This document shows, piece by piece, positions 1 through 12,086 of a stretch of DNA of 64,000 nucleotides. A program made the translations under genes and the position numbers. Location of the stretch: the NCBI GenBank assembly GCA_029379385.1, contig CM055611.1, positions 14,702,062 through 14,766,061 of the forward strand, in the 5' to 3' direction. The notes under the pieces were generated by a model. That model made no database searches. It worked only from the letters and a program-made list of their open reading frames with translations, and was not told the origin of the DNA. Origin of the DNA: Quillaja saponaria (Eukaryota; Streptophyta; Magnoliopsida; Fabales; Quillajaceae). Numbering within the stretch: the stretch's first letter is position 1; every line of letters begins with the position of its first letter.

Positions 1-232
1 CAGAGTGTAAAGAAGAGATAACCATCTGTACAATGCACAATAATTTCAAGTACAAGACCATAAAAAATTAAAAATAAAATCCCAGACAAAAAAAGAAAAA
101 AGAGAAAAAGAAGAAGTAGGCTTAGTCCATAAGTCAAACAATTAAATTTGCCAAACATGGCAAGAATGTCACTGCCTCTACAGCTATACTACCATTGCAT
201 TTAGATAATGCAAAAAAACAGAAAACAAAATC

Positions 233-1651
233 TTAAACAGCTAATTGTTGCTTTTGAAGGGAAGATTCATCCTCATTGAAACACAAAAGGAGTTTTGGTG
301 ATTTTCCAAAACTTAGAGAAGATTCTGCATAATTTAGCTTAGGCTGCATCCACATCATTTCTCTCTGGAGGTGGGTAGAGTAAGCTTGGAAAGAAGCAGG
401 GGTTACATTTAAATGAAATCCCAAGCCAAATAGGAAATCCACTTCTAGAAAATTCATCTCCATTGTGCTTATTCCTCCAACTTTTGCATAGTAAGCATTG
501 TTATAGTACCTGAAAATTACAAAGAACAGACAGAGTATTAGTTGAATATCATACAAAATTTGGTGTCAATGGAAGATGTAGAATTACCAACTTAAATTTT
601 TTAAATTTTTTAACTTTTTTAGATTTTAGTAATAAAATCATTTAGTTTTGTGTATGTCTTAGCTGGCTATATGTAAGAATCAGCAAGGTTTCACATGGGT
701 GGATCCTCTAAGTCTATCTCTATCATTTGGAAAAACAGGCTGGACTCTGTAATATTCACAAACAAACATAATTTCTTTGAGTAAATACATTCTACGGATT
801 GATGTTAGGTGCACCGAGCATTTATGATCCGTGTATGTTAATATTTATGGGACCTACTTTGTCTACATAGGTTTCTATACTCGGAACATTTCTTAGAATT
901 GCGCAAATTTAAACAAAAACACGAAAATTTAATTAGGAAATGAACTTAATTATCTAAGATGTCAGAGATCATACATTGGTTTAGTAGATAATTGAAATAA
1001 TAACACAAAATTAAAAGACCAAAAGAAGACAAGAAATAGACCCCAGATCTCAAAACAGAGAGAAAACATAGCAACTAAAGAATTATTGCTCTGAGCAAGA
1101 GGATCCAATGAACACAAAATTAAAAGACCAAAAGAAGACAAGAAATAAACCCCAGATCTCAAAACAGAGAGAAAACAGAGCAACTAAAGAATTATTGCTC
1201 TGAGCAAGAGGATCCAATGATAGCAACTTCTAAAGAAGATTTTTTTAGAGAAATTGAAAGCAACAATATAAACCCAGATTTCAAAACTGGCTTAGAAGAT
1301 AAATTGAAGTACTTACATATCATCCATGAACTTTGCAGCTACCATAACACTGGTAATAAGCAATCGATGCACATTGAAGGAGTTGATCGGCAACGAGGGT
1401 TGTTTCTGCGTAAACCGATCAAGATAGACATATGCAACAACGAAACAAGATGGACTGCAATTTGCATACTTGAAAATTCTGTCTAAGTAGCATTGAATTG
1501 AGATTGTTGGGCGAGTTAAGCCATGGAAGACAGAAATCTTTTGGGTTTGCATTTCATGGTTAAGATCATTGGATTCAGCTACCCTTTTGAGCAAAGAAGA
1601 GAGAAAAGTTATAAGATTTGACATCACATTTGGATTTTCTAGCTCTGCCAT
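233..1651 (-). CDS. CYCP4: P/U-type cyclin (cyclin-U4 / CYCP4-like), two exons
   Basis: Cyclin that partners a cyclin-dependent kinase; plant P/U-type cyclins resemble yeast PHO80 cyclins. Exon 1 is 1651-1317 and exon 2 is 509-233. The donor is AT|GTAAGT and the acceptor TTTTCAG|GTAC, and splicing restores a Met codon followed by YYNNAYYAKVGG. The predicted protein is 203 residues, matching the roughly 200 usual for the family. It starts MAELENPNVMS, carries FHGLTRP and the cyclin-box stretch CSPSCFVVAYVYLDRF, then INSFNVHRLLITSVMVAAKF, and ends QKQQLAV as Arabidopsis CYCP4;1 does. The start Met is the family's usual start. No stop or frameshift interrupts it, so I regard it as functional. 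The 807-bp intron contains a 109-bp tandem duplication. Exon layout and termini are read from the sequence; the CDK partnership is family knowledge. Confidence 0.93.
1002..1219. repeat. 109-bp tandem duplication inside the cyclin intron
   Basis: Two head-to-tail copies, 1002-1110 and 1111-1219, differ at only about two positions. They lie wholly in the intron, with the second copy ending about 97 bp from the splice donor. The near identity indicates a recent duplication. Confidence 0.95.
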
Positions 1652-1715
1652 TGCTTAATGCTAAGCAAGTTTTGGTGCTGAAAATGGTTGAAATTGTGAT
1701 GTAGCATATGTTTGG

Positions 1716-1722
1716 CTATATA
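1716..1722 (-). promoter_or_regulatory. Candidate TATA box of the cyclin gene
   Basis: On the minus strand the sequence reads TATATAG about 65 bp upstream of the start ATG at 1651. That spacing suits a TATA box with a short 5' UTR. No transcript evidence is available. Confidence 0.45.
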
Positions 1723-1723
1723 A

Positions 1724-2999
1724 GATTTCCTGTATTAATTTTCCTGACGAAAATACCCTTAGGAATTTAAAATATGTCTTTGCATTTTTGTGTTAGTGGG
1801 GTTTGTGTCCTTTTCGGCTGAAAAGGTTTGGGTTTTGAGTTGGGTAATGATTTTTATAGTATTACACCCCCTTTATGGTTTCAAAACTTGACTTGTAATA
1901 GAGGGAAGTGGGATGCTTATAATTGATGTGGATTAATGTCTTACTCTTGAAATGAGATTTGTAGTTTTAAATTTGTGTTTTTGATTTTTTGGTAATGATG
2001 GTAATGGCATTCCATACCCATCATGTGATTACATGTGGTAAACTCTGTGATTGTAATGTAAGGGTCCCACATTTGAGGGATGTTGCATGTGTTGTGATTC
2101 TGCTGAAGTGGTTTGGGTGACACAACATGGACTTGCTTTGTTGGTCTCTGGCATTAGTATATGCTGTTTTTGTCGCTAGCATAACCCAACATCAAATGGT
2201 GAGAAAATATGGTGTGACTAGGGTTCAAGATTAGCTCATGTTACCAAGCTTAAATGGAACATGCGTAATCTATCTGGATTGTGTTGCGTATATAAAAAAT
2301 CTACAGATAGATATGGGCACAAGTTAAGTCCCTTTTATTTTTTTATTTTTTTTTATTAGTACTTGATCTGATCATGCAACATTTGAATAATAGAACAAAA
2401 TAAATAGAATAGACAAAAAATTCAAATTAGATACCCAAATTTTATGGGTGTATAGATTTAAATGCTAACTTAATTAACCAAATGATTTTCAATAACAACA
2501 CAATTTTATTAAGGCATATATAGGTTTTTGGTCTAATTAAATGACTGATAATTAAGAACTACATAATTTAGTTTAAAAATTCAACAATAAAATCTTTGAA
2601 TATGTCTGACATATTGGCTACCAACAATATTATGCATCCACCTTTATCTAGTCATTTTCTTTGTAGTAAGTGGTGCCCAAGAAAGAATATCATCTTAAGA
2701 GTGATGAATTTCTCTTAAATATTTAAATCAGACAGGAGGACTACTGGCTGTAATATTGTGCAATATATAATATAGATATTAACAACCTGACCTTCATACG
2801 AATAATATTTATTAATGTAACTTATATACTATATTAAAAAAATAATAATAAATAAATTCTGAGCACACATTTTAGTGCATAAGCTGTACAATTTGGTACA
2901 ACTAACTCTGGCTGTAAATTGTTACCTTGCTCGTGGACAAGAAGGAAAGAAAGAAAAAGAATAATATTGTCTGGGTTGCTTGTAAATGAAGGAGCAAGT
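1724..2999. other. Intergenic DNA, no gene seen
   Basis: AT-rich sequence with many stops in all frames. Only a 60-codon open frame is present, without recognisable similarity. The cyclin promoter probably lies in its left end. Confidence 0.6.
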
Positions 3000-3011
3000 A
3001 ATATTATTAGT

Positions 3012-3099
3012 TTATCACTAAGAACTTAGCTCAAACGGTTGGTACTTGACTCTCTATTTTTAGTACCCAGTTTAAGTATTTCTAATGTATCAACAAAAG
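3012..3099 (+). mobile_element. Short SINE flanked by a 12-bp target duplication
   Basis: The 88-bp stretch is bracketed by AATATTATTAGT at 3000-3011 and again at 3100-3111. Inside, TAGCTCAAACGG resembles a tRNA-type A box, and a degenerate B-box-like stretch follows about 40 bp later. It ends in a short A-rich tail. The perfect direct repeats argue for target-primed retroposition; the weak B box leaves the class uncertain. Confidence 0.6.
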
Positions 3100-3111
3100 A
3101 ATATTATTAGT

Positions 3112-3717
3112 GGAGGTTCCACTAAAAGCTAGGCTTTGGGTAGAAGCTATCCATCTATGAGAAAAAGTAATTAATATATCCTAGTTAATTAATTAGTTAT
3201 TATAGTGGCATAATAAACTTCACCTACAACTAATTAGTTTGTTAATTCAAACTATTAAGATTAGTTAATTAGTTGTTAGTTTAACTAGTTAAGATATTAC
3301 TAGAAAGAAAGAAAATATCATACGATTCGAGCAGTTATAACAAGTAAGTATAAAGATTAGTTAATAGGGCTTCTCTCCCAGGATTAGTGGGATTAGTGAG
3401 GACATTTTGAAAAATATCCTGGGCTAACTTAACACTATTATAATTAGTGAAAGAAAAATAATATAAACAAGAGAAAGTTACTTTGTCAATGAGTAGCTGG
3501 TACAGACAAGCACGCAGGTGTGATTTGCTAAAAGTTAATTAAATAGTCCTAAGCTCACATGTCCTTCGAAACACAGAATTGACAAAGCAGAGTTGGATTA
3601 GAATTGAATAATTGGCTATACAGCAAATATGACGTATTAGCTCATTTTTCTGGCCGTGCTGACAACTCACAGTTACACACTTTTTTTTGGTCAATAAATA
3701 GATAAGATATTAGAGAA
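3112..3717. other. Intergenic DNA, no gene seen
   Basis: AT-rich, rich in TTAATTAGTT-like motifs, with no open frame of note, ending at the copia LTR. Confidence 0.6.
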
Positions 3718-3954
3718 TGTTTAGTTAGAAATCTGTACATATTTATTATCAATTATTATGTTTAATTTTTCTAATTCTATCCACGTAATGATATCTTAAT
3801 TCCACCAATTATATTCTAGGAATTTTTCCTAATCACATCCTATAATTGTAATTTAATTTAGCTATATTTCAACTTTATACTTGTAATAGTACTATTGTAT
3901 GAATAAAATATATAAATTTTCACACAACATTCTTATTCAATATCTTTCTTAACA
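3718..3954 (+). repeat. 5' LTR of the copia element
   Basis: Starts TGTTTAG and ends CTTAACA, near-inverted termini, directly followed by the primer-binding site at 3955. No matching 3' LTR is present in the window. Confidence 0.7.
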
Positions 3955-3990
3955 TGGTATCAGCATAAATGATCTTGCTTTTTTATTATA

Positions 3991-5723
3991 ATGGCCACCA
4001 ACAGTTTGGGATCATGGCTTCCATCTCTTACTTTTACTGTCAATATTGGCATTTCTACTGTCTCTCAATAGAATTCTACACAAATGTCATATGCCTTACT
4101 ATTTGATTCTAGACAAATTCAACAAATACTTTCCATTCTTCTATAGGGTAATACCAATAATTTAGATCATTTTGCATGTAGTTCTCACTCACTCTTTTCT
4201 TCATTTCATAATTCTACTTGGATCATTGATCTAGTTGCTTGGATCATATAGTGCCCGATCCTGATTTACTTATCTCTACCCATACAAACAATTTTTTTCC
4301 TTCAATACAATTACCCAATGGCAACATTTTCTATTTCTAGTATTGGTGATGCTAGGCCTAATCTCTCTTTAAAAGGTGCTTTATATGTCCCTGATTTCAA
4401 ATTCAATATGCTTTCTATTAGTAAAATTACAAAATCATTGAATTATGATGTAATCTTCATGCCAGACTCTTGTATTTTTTAGGACCTACAAACGAAGCGT
4501 GTGATTAGATTGGGTAAAGAGTATGGAGAGTTTTATTTTCTCTTACTAGGTTTGCCAAATAGTTCTTCCATTGTTCTTCAGCAGCCTTCTTTTGATCTAT
4601 GGCATTGACGATTAAGTCATCTTGCTTTTACATTGAATTCCAATTTCAAAGTATTAAATTCTAAAATTTCAATTTCTAATAAATGCACTTGCACCATATG
4701 CCCAATTGCAAAACATTTTCATTTGCCATTTACCACTAGTGTCGTTTCTACTGTTACCTATTTTGATTTAGTTCATTTTGATATTTGGGGACTATATCAA
4801 ATTCAATCATTATCTGGTGCTCATTATTTTTTGATGGTTGTTGATATTTTTCTCGTATGGGTTTACCTTATGCATGCTATAAATCAAAAGTCATAGTCTC
4901 ACACTCGTCATTTTTTTGCTATAAAAAAAAAAAAAAACACTCAATTTGATACAAAAATTCGTTAAATTTGGTGTGATAATGGTATTGAATTTTTAATTAG
5001 CATTACAAGAGAATTTTGAAACTCTCTTGGTGTTCTTCTCCAAACTAGTTGTATTGATACCCCATAACAAAATGGTGAAAAACGTAAACGTAGTCATCTT
5101 CTAAACACTTCTCGAGTTTTTACGATTTCATGCCAAACTATCTCCCTAGTTTTGGGGTGACTGTGTTTTGACAGTTGTATATCATATTAATTGGCTTCCT
5201 ACTAAAGTTCACAAAGGTAAAATCCCATTCACAATATTTTTGTCATAAAGCACCATCTGACTCTCATTTGTGTGTCTTGGGGTGCTTACATTATGGACGA
5301 AATCTTTCTATTAAACACAAATTTGATCATCGTGCATCCTCATTAATTTTCATTGGTTATTCTTTTGGTAAAAAAGAATACAAAATTTTTAATCTTCTTA
5401 CTTTCAAAGTTTACACCTTCTGTGATGTTAATTTCCATGAAAATATTTATCTTTGTCAAGCTATGCAGATGAATACTACCCAACCTACTTTCCCTTTTCC
5501 AATTCATGATCTAAATGACACTTATATAACCACCTACTTTTATCTCTGACAATTCCATTATTCCTGTATCCAATCTAGATAACACACCTTTACCACCTAC
5601 CTATATACCAGACAATTCCATTACTCCTACCATTTCCATTAATTCTCCCTCACCAATTTCCCAAGTCAACAAGCATCTGGCTACAAATTTTAGTATTCTA
5701 ACTTCTACCAATCAAATGCCTTA
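3991..5723 (+). pseudogene. Copia pol remnant: GAG-pre-integrase and integrase
   Basis: Starts ATGGCCACCAACAG as a short gag remnant. A protease-like WIID stretch follows near 4220. The GAG-pre-integrase region (4370-4730) contains YVPDFKFNMLSISK, the DLWH-RLSH landmark and a C-x2-C pair (CTCTICPIAKH). The integrase core begins FDLVHFDIWG at 4763. Its C-terminal part (5260-5460) reads FDHRASSLIFIGYSFGKKEYK and DVNFHENI, which is diagnostic of copia. Several stops and frameshifts interrupt the frame. It breaks off at the target site of the inserted solo LTR. Confidence 0.85.
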
Positions 5724-5728
5724 TATTC

Positions 5729-7933
5729 TGTCACACCCCACACAGAAACATGAATGGCCAGAGAAATGAATAATCAAACTTCCTTAACTCTGACTCCAAA
5801 TCACAGAGACACCTATGACATTTGACTAAACTAAAAGTTAAAAGGAAAGTTTTATAAAACAAAACCATATGTAAAGACTCATTTACTAAGATGCATCACA
5901 ATTTAACTAAAAACTATAACATCAATATAACCACAAAGAGCTCTGCTCCAATATGTACCACAAACAATAACAAGCTAAACTATTACACAAATCAAAATCC
6001 AAGACATAAGCCTAATGTGACTGGAAGACTTCATCCCTTGGCCTCAAGTAAGTGATCTCGGTTATATATCTTGAAACAACACTATCAACAAGTCACGTAT
6101 TCATTGGTGACGTACACTAGGATCCTAATTCTAAAAAAAAAGTGAACAAACAAGGAGTGAGTCATAAAGACTCATTGAGTGAAAAACGTACCTAAAGGGT
6201 ACTAGCTAGCATCAATCAATACATAAATAAAAAACACAGGCCAAATAATTTTAGGAAAACATGAATTCTAAAAACAATTCAATTTCATAAGTACGTAACT
6301 ATAGAAAATGTAAAATCAAACAATACAATCCAACTAATCCAATATACACTCAAATCAATAAAAGCATCCAATAGTGTCAATCGGAGTAACTCAACACCCA
6401 CACACCAAATACACATTTTCCTCAGGCCATTTTTGCTTCTACACACCAATAATAGATATACCTCACAATCCTTCTTGGGGCTGAGTTACTCGAATATTTT
6501 TAATCAAATATCAAATAGTCAAATCAATTTATCTTAGGTGCTCTCATATTCTATTTCATATAAAAATTAAATTTATTGGCCCTTATCAAATACAAACAAA
6601 GTTACACATCAAACACAATACAATTAACATGAGATGTCATCAATATATCATTTAATCAATTAATTCAATTATTGTACTAAACATACATCTTTGAAAACAT
6701 ATAAACATATTCACAAAATACATCAAAACAATTAATCACAACACACTAGCAACCAAAGAGTAACATTTTCCACTCATAAAGTTTATGGATTCAAAGTGTC
6801 GTTCCTTCCTGAATTTAAGTATGGCGATTGATCATCCACATGTTCTGGAGCTGAAAACCATAAATTTCAATATTACTTAGTTTATAAATTCTATTATTAT
6901 AATCTCCTAATTAATTATTTAACTAATAAAATCTATGTAGATCGACTCCTATGCACTTACTAAAATTTAAGTTCTCTTAGACATTTTATCGAATACTTGA
7001 AGGCATGTTTTATTCTAGTTCATGTGTATGTATACATACACCAAGAAATCAATATAAATCCATCAATGCTCATCTTATTCATATTCTAACATTGAATTCA
7101 AATTAAACTAATTATCTAACTTTCATCAAAAGCTTGATCTATACAATTCTAATATCAATATATTTCAATTCCAAAACTTCCTCTTCCATTCACACTATTT
7201 TCATCACTTTCAAGCTATATTTCATCCTCCCAAACTATTTGTTTTACATCCTTAACCAAAATTAAAGGTGCAAAAATTTGTTCAAAGGAAACAAAGGATT
7301 AGAAGCTAACCCCTCAAGCCCACAAGAGGCTCACAGCTGGCTTAAGGTGTTGCTACCTTATTGCCTATACTGACTTGTTACCGTGGACTACAAAACCTTC
7401 CAATGAACTCCTAGATGGATGACCAAGAAAGGAGGAGGCTAGGTAGCTTGATTACTGCCCAACAACAAGCTCACGGTGGCTAAAGGAGGAGCTGCCATAG
7501 CAAGCTTCCCACCTTGCTGTCGTGCCACCAAAGACTAAGCAACCTCACTTTTACATAACCCTGCTAGACAGAAAAGAATAAAAGGAGATGGCAGCTTAGT
7601 TGCTGCCAAAACAGAGGAAAAGTTGGCTGGTTTCTAGCCTTTCCATAACAGCCATACAACCAAGAAGAGGAGGAAAGGCAATACAAGATAAAAGCAAAAC
7701 TAGAACACGGCAAGGGAGGAGGAATTTGAAGGAACTAGTTGCTGAATTTTCTTGACTTCAAGAGGTTTCATGGAAGCCAAAACAAGGGAGGAAAATGAAT
7801 GAGACAAAGCACAGAAACAAGCAAAAAAAGAGAGGGATAAGTTGGTTAAGAGAAAGAAAAGAAAATAATAATAAATTAGCAAGTAAAAGTCATAGTTTTA
7901 AAACTTGTGGTGTCAATTAATTCTTGGTTTATA

Positions 7934-7981
<48 letters not shown>

Positions 7982-8072
7982 AGTTTTTTTGTTTATAATT
8001 TTTATTTCCCTTAAATCAACAAGTTACATATAACAAATTCTAAAACGCACACTAATATATCGGGTTATGACA
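5729..8072. mobile_element. Solo LTR (2.34 kb), probably Ty3/gypsy, nested in copia
   Basis: Starts TGTCACACCCCA and ends GGGTTATGACA, so the termini are inverted (TGTCA/TGACA). It is flanked by the 5-bp repeat TATTC at 5724-5728 and 8073-8077. Removing it rejoins the copia polyprotein. There is no coding capacity and no internal domain, consistent with a solo LTR left by recombination. The length and terminal sequence suit long chromovirus-type LTRs, but the family is inferred. A (TA)n tract lies at about 7939-7974. Confidence 0.82.
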
Positions 8073-8077
8073 TATTC

Positions 8078-8660
8078 CATCAACTCAGAAAACAAGGTGG
8101 CATCACAAGGTTCTCATTTATTTTAAGAACTACTATTGCTCGACTAACTATGTTCTAATACATATTTGCTTGATAGTCCTGCTAATTCTTATCATTTATC
8201 TCAATATATGTCTTATTCAAACTTTTCTAAATATCATCTAAATTTTCTTGCTTTTTATCTGCTACTATTGAATCATCTAGTTTTTCACAAGCTATTAAAT
8301 TTCTAGAATGACATGAAGCAATAAAGGCTGAGATAGATGCCTCACTCAAAATAAGACATGGTCAATTGTACCACTGCCACCTAGCAAAAAAGCCCATTGG
8401 TTTGGTGGGTATTCAAAATTAAAAGTCACTCTAATAGTATTATTTAAAGATATAAAGCTTTTCTTGTTGCGAATGATTATACACAGGTTGAAGAAATTGA
8501 TTACTATGATACTTTTCATTAACTTGTAAAATTAATGACTGTTCAAGTACTCCTTGCCCTTAGTCCCATAAAAGTTTGGCCTATCTACCAACTTGATGTC
8601 CAAAATGTATTTTTTACATAGTGAATTAAATGAGGAAGTATATATGCCTCTCACACCTAG
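8078..8660 (+). pseudogene. Copia reverse transcriptase N-terminal remnant
   Basis: Continues the interrupted copia frame. Recognisable pieces are a KIKSHSN-like segment, VEEIDYYDTFH (the usual EGIDYxETFSP motif), KLMTVQVLLAL and IYQLDVQNVFFT (the QLDVxNAFLHG catalytic A motif), then a YMPLTP-like end. The LDV aspartate is retained, but stops are frequent. It ends abruptly at the tandem array beginning at 8661. Confidence 0.82.
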
Positions 8661-9068
8661 TCAATTTCTATCCTCTTTTTTCATGCATCAATTCTCCTCC
8701 TCTTGGAAAAATAAATCGCCCTCGAGTTCCTATTAGATTTTCCTCAATCAATAGGATGACCTAACAACAATTTTCATCCTTTCTTTCTCATTGGCTAGGA
8801 TCAATCAAAAGCTTGTATTTTAGCGATAGAGCATTAATAATGTATCTTGCATATTGTCATGCTCCTTGATTTTCTTCCATTCACCATATAAATATGATTA
8901 AGTGATTAGAGATTCATAAGTGGCTGCATATTCTCTCTTGGAATTATCATCTAAAAAAAAAAAAATCAAATCTGGAGTTTTTTAACGGAAGTCCAGATCT
9001 GAAGGATCATTCTTAGGACATTTGTGAAATACTTTGAGAGTGTTCTCTTTATTTAGATTAGAAAAATC

Positions 9069-9305
9069 TTACATACTATTTACCTTCACATCTTCAAACC
9101 CATCCAGATAAATATCATATATTAGTGGAGAGTCCCAATCTATTAAAATAATTTCTAAATTTTCTTTCTCTTTAAAACAACTTTCTAGTATGTCCGAAGA
9201 TTCATAATCTTCTTCTAAATATTCCATACATGCTTCTAAATAATCAAGTCTTTGAGAGATCAACTTCAGTTGTTCTTTGGTCGAGTTGCTTGTACTCAAC
9301 ACCAT
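9069..9305 (-). CDS. Gag-like stub of the non-autonomous LTR element
   Basis: A 78-codon frame starts 12 bp after the primer-binding site, the position expected of gag. The N-terminus MVLSTSNSTKEQLKLISQ is polar and followed by an acidic, predicted helical stretch (LEACMEYLEEDYESSD). No zinc knuckle, protease or RT follows. The copy in the next unit (start near 10393) is broken by a stop after about 18 codons. Probably a gag relic rather than a working protein. Confidence 0.4.
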   Translation of the reverse strand: MVLSTSNSTKEQLKLISQRLDYLEACMEYLEEDYESSDILESCFKEKENLEIILIDWDSPLIYDIYLDGFEDVKVNSM

Positions 9306-10487
9306 GGACCTTCTTTGACTCTGATACCAATTGACGCAGTTGAAAGAGTCAAAAGATGAAAACCTATTATTGGTTTTGGTTTCTATGGAAGCCTAAGTTT
9401 CTTAGAGGAAACAAAGGAAAAACTCTTTTGGAATGCTATGATAAACAAGCACTAAGTTCACATAATAACTTAAAAGGTCAAAAGCTAATTTCATATAATA
9501 AACAAAAGATAACATATTACAGAGCTACCTATAACTCTTATTTATAAAGAGCTAATATTCTAAAACCCTAAAAAACCAAATAAAATTTAGTCATGACCAT
9601 TGATTTAATCTAGTCCTAACCGAACATAATAAAATAACTAAAAAAACCCTAAAAAGATATAAAACCCCTAATAGTAAGACTGGTTTAGTACCCCAAGCTA
9701 TATTAACTCTGTAGCAACGGTAACCTTTTTTTTTTTTCCTTTCAATTTCTATCCTCTTTTTCATGCATTAATTCTCCTCCTCTTGGAAAAACAACTCGCC
9801 ATTGAGTTGCCACTAGATTTTCCTCAATCAATAGAATGACCTAACAACAATCTCCATTCTTTGTTTCTTCATTAGCTAGGATGAATCAACAACTTATATT
9901 TCTACAACAGAGCATAAATAATGTATCTTGCATATTGTCATGTTTCTTGATTTTCTTCCATACACTATATAAACATGGTTGAATGATAAGATATTCATAA
10001 GTGGCTGCAAATTCTCTCTTGGGATTATCATCAAATGCAAAAAAAGCATTCAAATTTGGAAATTCTTGATGGAAGTCCAGATCCAAAGGATCATTTCTTA
10101 GGACATTCGTAAAACACTTTGTGAGTGTTCTCCTTATGAAGAATAGAAAAATCTTGCATATCATTTACCTTCACATCTTCAAAATCATCTAGATAAATAT
10201 CATAGATTGGTGGAGAGTCCTAAAATCTACTAAACTAATTTCTAAATTTTCTTCCTCTTCGAAATAACTTTCCAATTTGTTTGAAGAGTCATAATCTTCT
10301 TCTACATATTCCATACAAGTTTGTAAATAATCAAGTCATTGAGAGATCAACTTCACTTGTTGTTTAGTCGACTTGCTTGTACTCAAAACCATGGATCATC
10401 TTTGGCTCTAATACCAATTGACTCAGTCGGAATTGTCGAAAAATGAAAACCTATGATTGGTTTCCATAAAGGCCTAAGTTTCTTAGT

Positions 10488-10488
10488 G

Positions 10489-10520
<32 letters not shown>
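10488..10520. repeat. 33-bp poly(A) tract within the second array LTR
   Basis: An uninterrupted A run replaces a short A-rich motif at the matching place in the first unit, so it expanded after the duplication. Confidence 0.9.
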
Positions 10521-10524
<4 letters not shown>

Positions 10525-10811
10525 TTTGGGATGCTAGGAGCAAACCTTAAGTTTTTAAAAGAACTTAAAAAGCCAAAAGCTAATTTCATATAATAATTAA
10601 AAGATAACATATTATAAAGCTACCTATAACTCTTATTTATAAAGAGCTAATATTCTAAAACACTAATAAAACTTAATCATTGGCATTAATTTAATCTAAT
10701 CCTAAACATACATAATAAAATAACTAAATAAACCCTAAAAGGATATAAAACCCCTAATAATAAGACTACTACAGTAACCCAAAGTTATAGTAACTCTATA
10801 GCAGCAGTAAC

Positions 10812-10855
10812 TCTTCTTCTTCTTCTTCTTCTTCTTCTTCTTTTTTTTTTTTTTT
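10812..10855. repeat. (CTT)n/poly(T) microsatellite at the array edge
   Basis: CTT triplets followed by a T run occupy the place of the polypurine tract on the minus strand, next to the LTR. Confidence 0.9.
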
Positions 10856-10940
10856 CCAATTTATATCCTTTTTTTCCTGCATCATTAAAGCATCATATTC
10901 CATTTCTTATCATGTACGGTTAAGAGAGAAGGATCTCATT

Positions 10941-11071
10941 ATTCCATTTCCAATTTCGTAATTAACCTCTAAGAGTACAAAACCTTTTTCAGTGGGTTTT
11001 ACACTATTCCATTTCCAAATTTCATAATTAACCTGTAAGAGTACAAAACCTTTTCTCAATGGGTTTTACGG
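10941..11071. repeat. 65-bp tandem duplication at the start of block A
   Basis: ATTCCATTTCCAA-type units start at 10941 and 11006 and differ at a few positions. The related block C sequence near 37360 shows only one partial unit. Confidence 0.8.
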
Positions 11072-12086
11072 ATATACTGTTTCTATCTTTCTTTTCCCTA
11101 ACAATAAATTAAGAACACTAAATTTTGAATTATATAAATTGTTGTTTCAAGCTATTAATCCAGAATGTAGAAAAAAGAATTGGAAGGGAAGGAGAGAATA
11201 TTTATTTGATGATGCTTCTATTCACATTGATAGAAATGAATAGTGCAAAAGAGTTTAATGTGTCGAAAGTCAATAAGGTTTGATGATTCATATAGCTGAT
11301 TTCAATGATTTGAGATCAAGACTTATCGTTTTGTTGTTTTCTATTACTAATCAAACTTTCTTGAGATTTACACTTCAAATAAGGAAATCAACAAAATAAT
11401 GTAATCTAAATTTCTTAACTTGTAATTAGATTTTGAGTTTGTGTTTTATTACTTGAACCCGGACTTTGTTTGCACTTTTTTTCTGCTTCCGTAAATTTTA
11501 GCATGCCAAGCCATTTTCAGAATCAATGATGTCAACAAGACCCTTACCCCCATTATTCAATTGTGAAGTGGTCATTATGCATTTTCATTTAGTTTCAGTT
11601 TCTCCTTTTAATTATTAGTCATTGTTGGTGACTTGCATTGATAGCAGCATTGGTACTTGCAAGGGCATTCTGATCTCAAACATATTTTTGATAAAGCTGA
11701 AATTAGTGAGTTGATAAGGTTATAGTATTCTCATCCAGATTTGGTGGCAAGATGGACAAGGTTGGATTTACCAACTTGATCAACTTGGTTTTGGTGGCCA
11801 AGAATGGTAACGTTGATGGTGTTAAGGGTTTTTTGGCAACATATTTATTTTTTCTATGTAAATACAGCAGGAAGGGAGGAAGGTTGCCGCTTAAGTTGCC
11901 AGTCAATTGTGAAATATACGAGTTCACAGATGCTGTTTTTGCCATTTGTAAATCTCATGTTGGGTTGTGAAAAGACGTGGGAGAAAATGAACTCTACAAC
12001 ACTGTGAGAGAGGGAAAATATGTCATATTTACTTAAGATATGGACCAAACTGATGCGGCCTCAGAACAGTCCCTTTAATTATTCAA

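Larger units (their letters stand above)
3718..8660 (+). mobile_element. Degenerate Ty1/copia element, split by a solo LTR
   Basis: Begins with a 237-bp LTR (3718-3954, TGTTTAG to CTTAACA). A tRNA-iMet-type primer site, TGGTATCAGCATA, follows immediately. Coding remnants run on the plus strand in the copia order: protease/GAG-pre-integrase, integrase, then reverse transcriptase. Most of gag is missing. At 5729-8072 a separate LTR has inserted. The RT remnant resumes at 8078 and stops abruptly at about 8660, where an unrelated array begins, so RNase H and the 3' LTR are lost. Numerous stops and frameshifts make it inactive. Confidence 0.85.
8661..10856 (-). mobile_element. Tandem array of two LTR-plus-gag-stub units
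   Basis: Two direct copies, 8661-9741 (1081 bp) and 9742-10856 (about 1115 bp). Each reads on the minus strand as LTR, primer-binding site, a short gag-like frame, a noncoding stretch and a polypurine tract. LTR regions are about 9331-9716 and 10419-10805. Primer sites complementary to initiator Met tRNA lie at 9317-9329 (TGGTATCAGAGTC) and near 10404-10416. A third boundary occurs at 10857. The right part would be one complete small LTR element; the left unit lacks its outer LTR. It is a non-autonomous element with no pol domain. Confidence 0.7.

Noticed and set aside
962..1183. 73-codon minus-strand frame in the cyclin intron
   Set aside because: It is the translation of the 109-bp tandem duplication and is removed by splicing.
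7939..7974. (TA)n tract as a regulatory or structural element
   Set aside because: A simple microsatellite within the solo LTR with nothing to suggest function.
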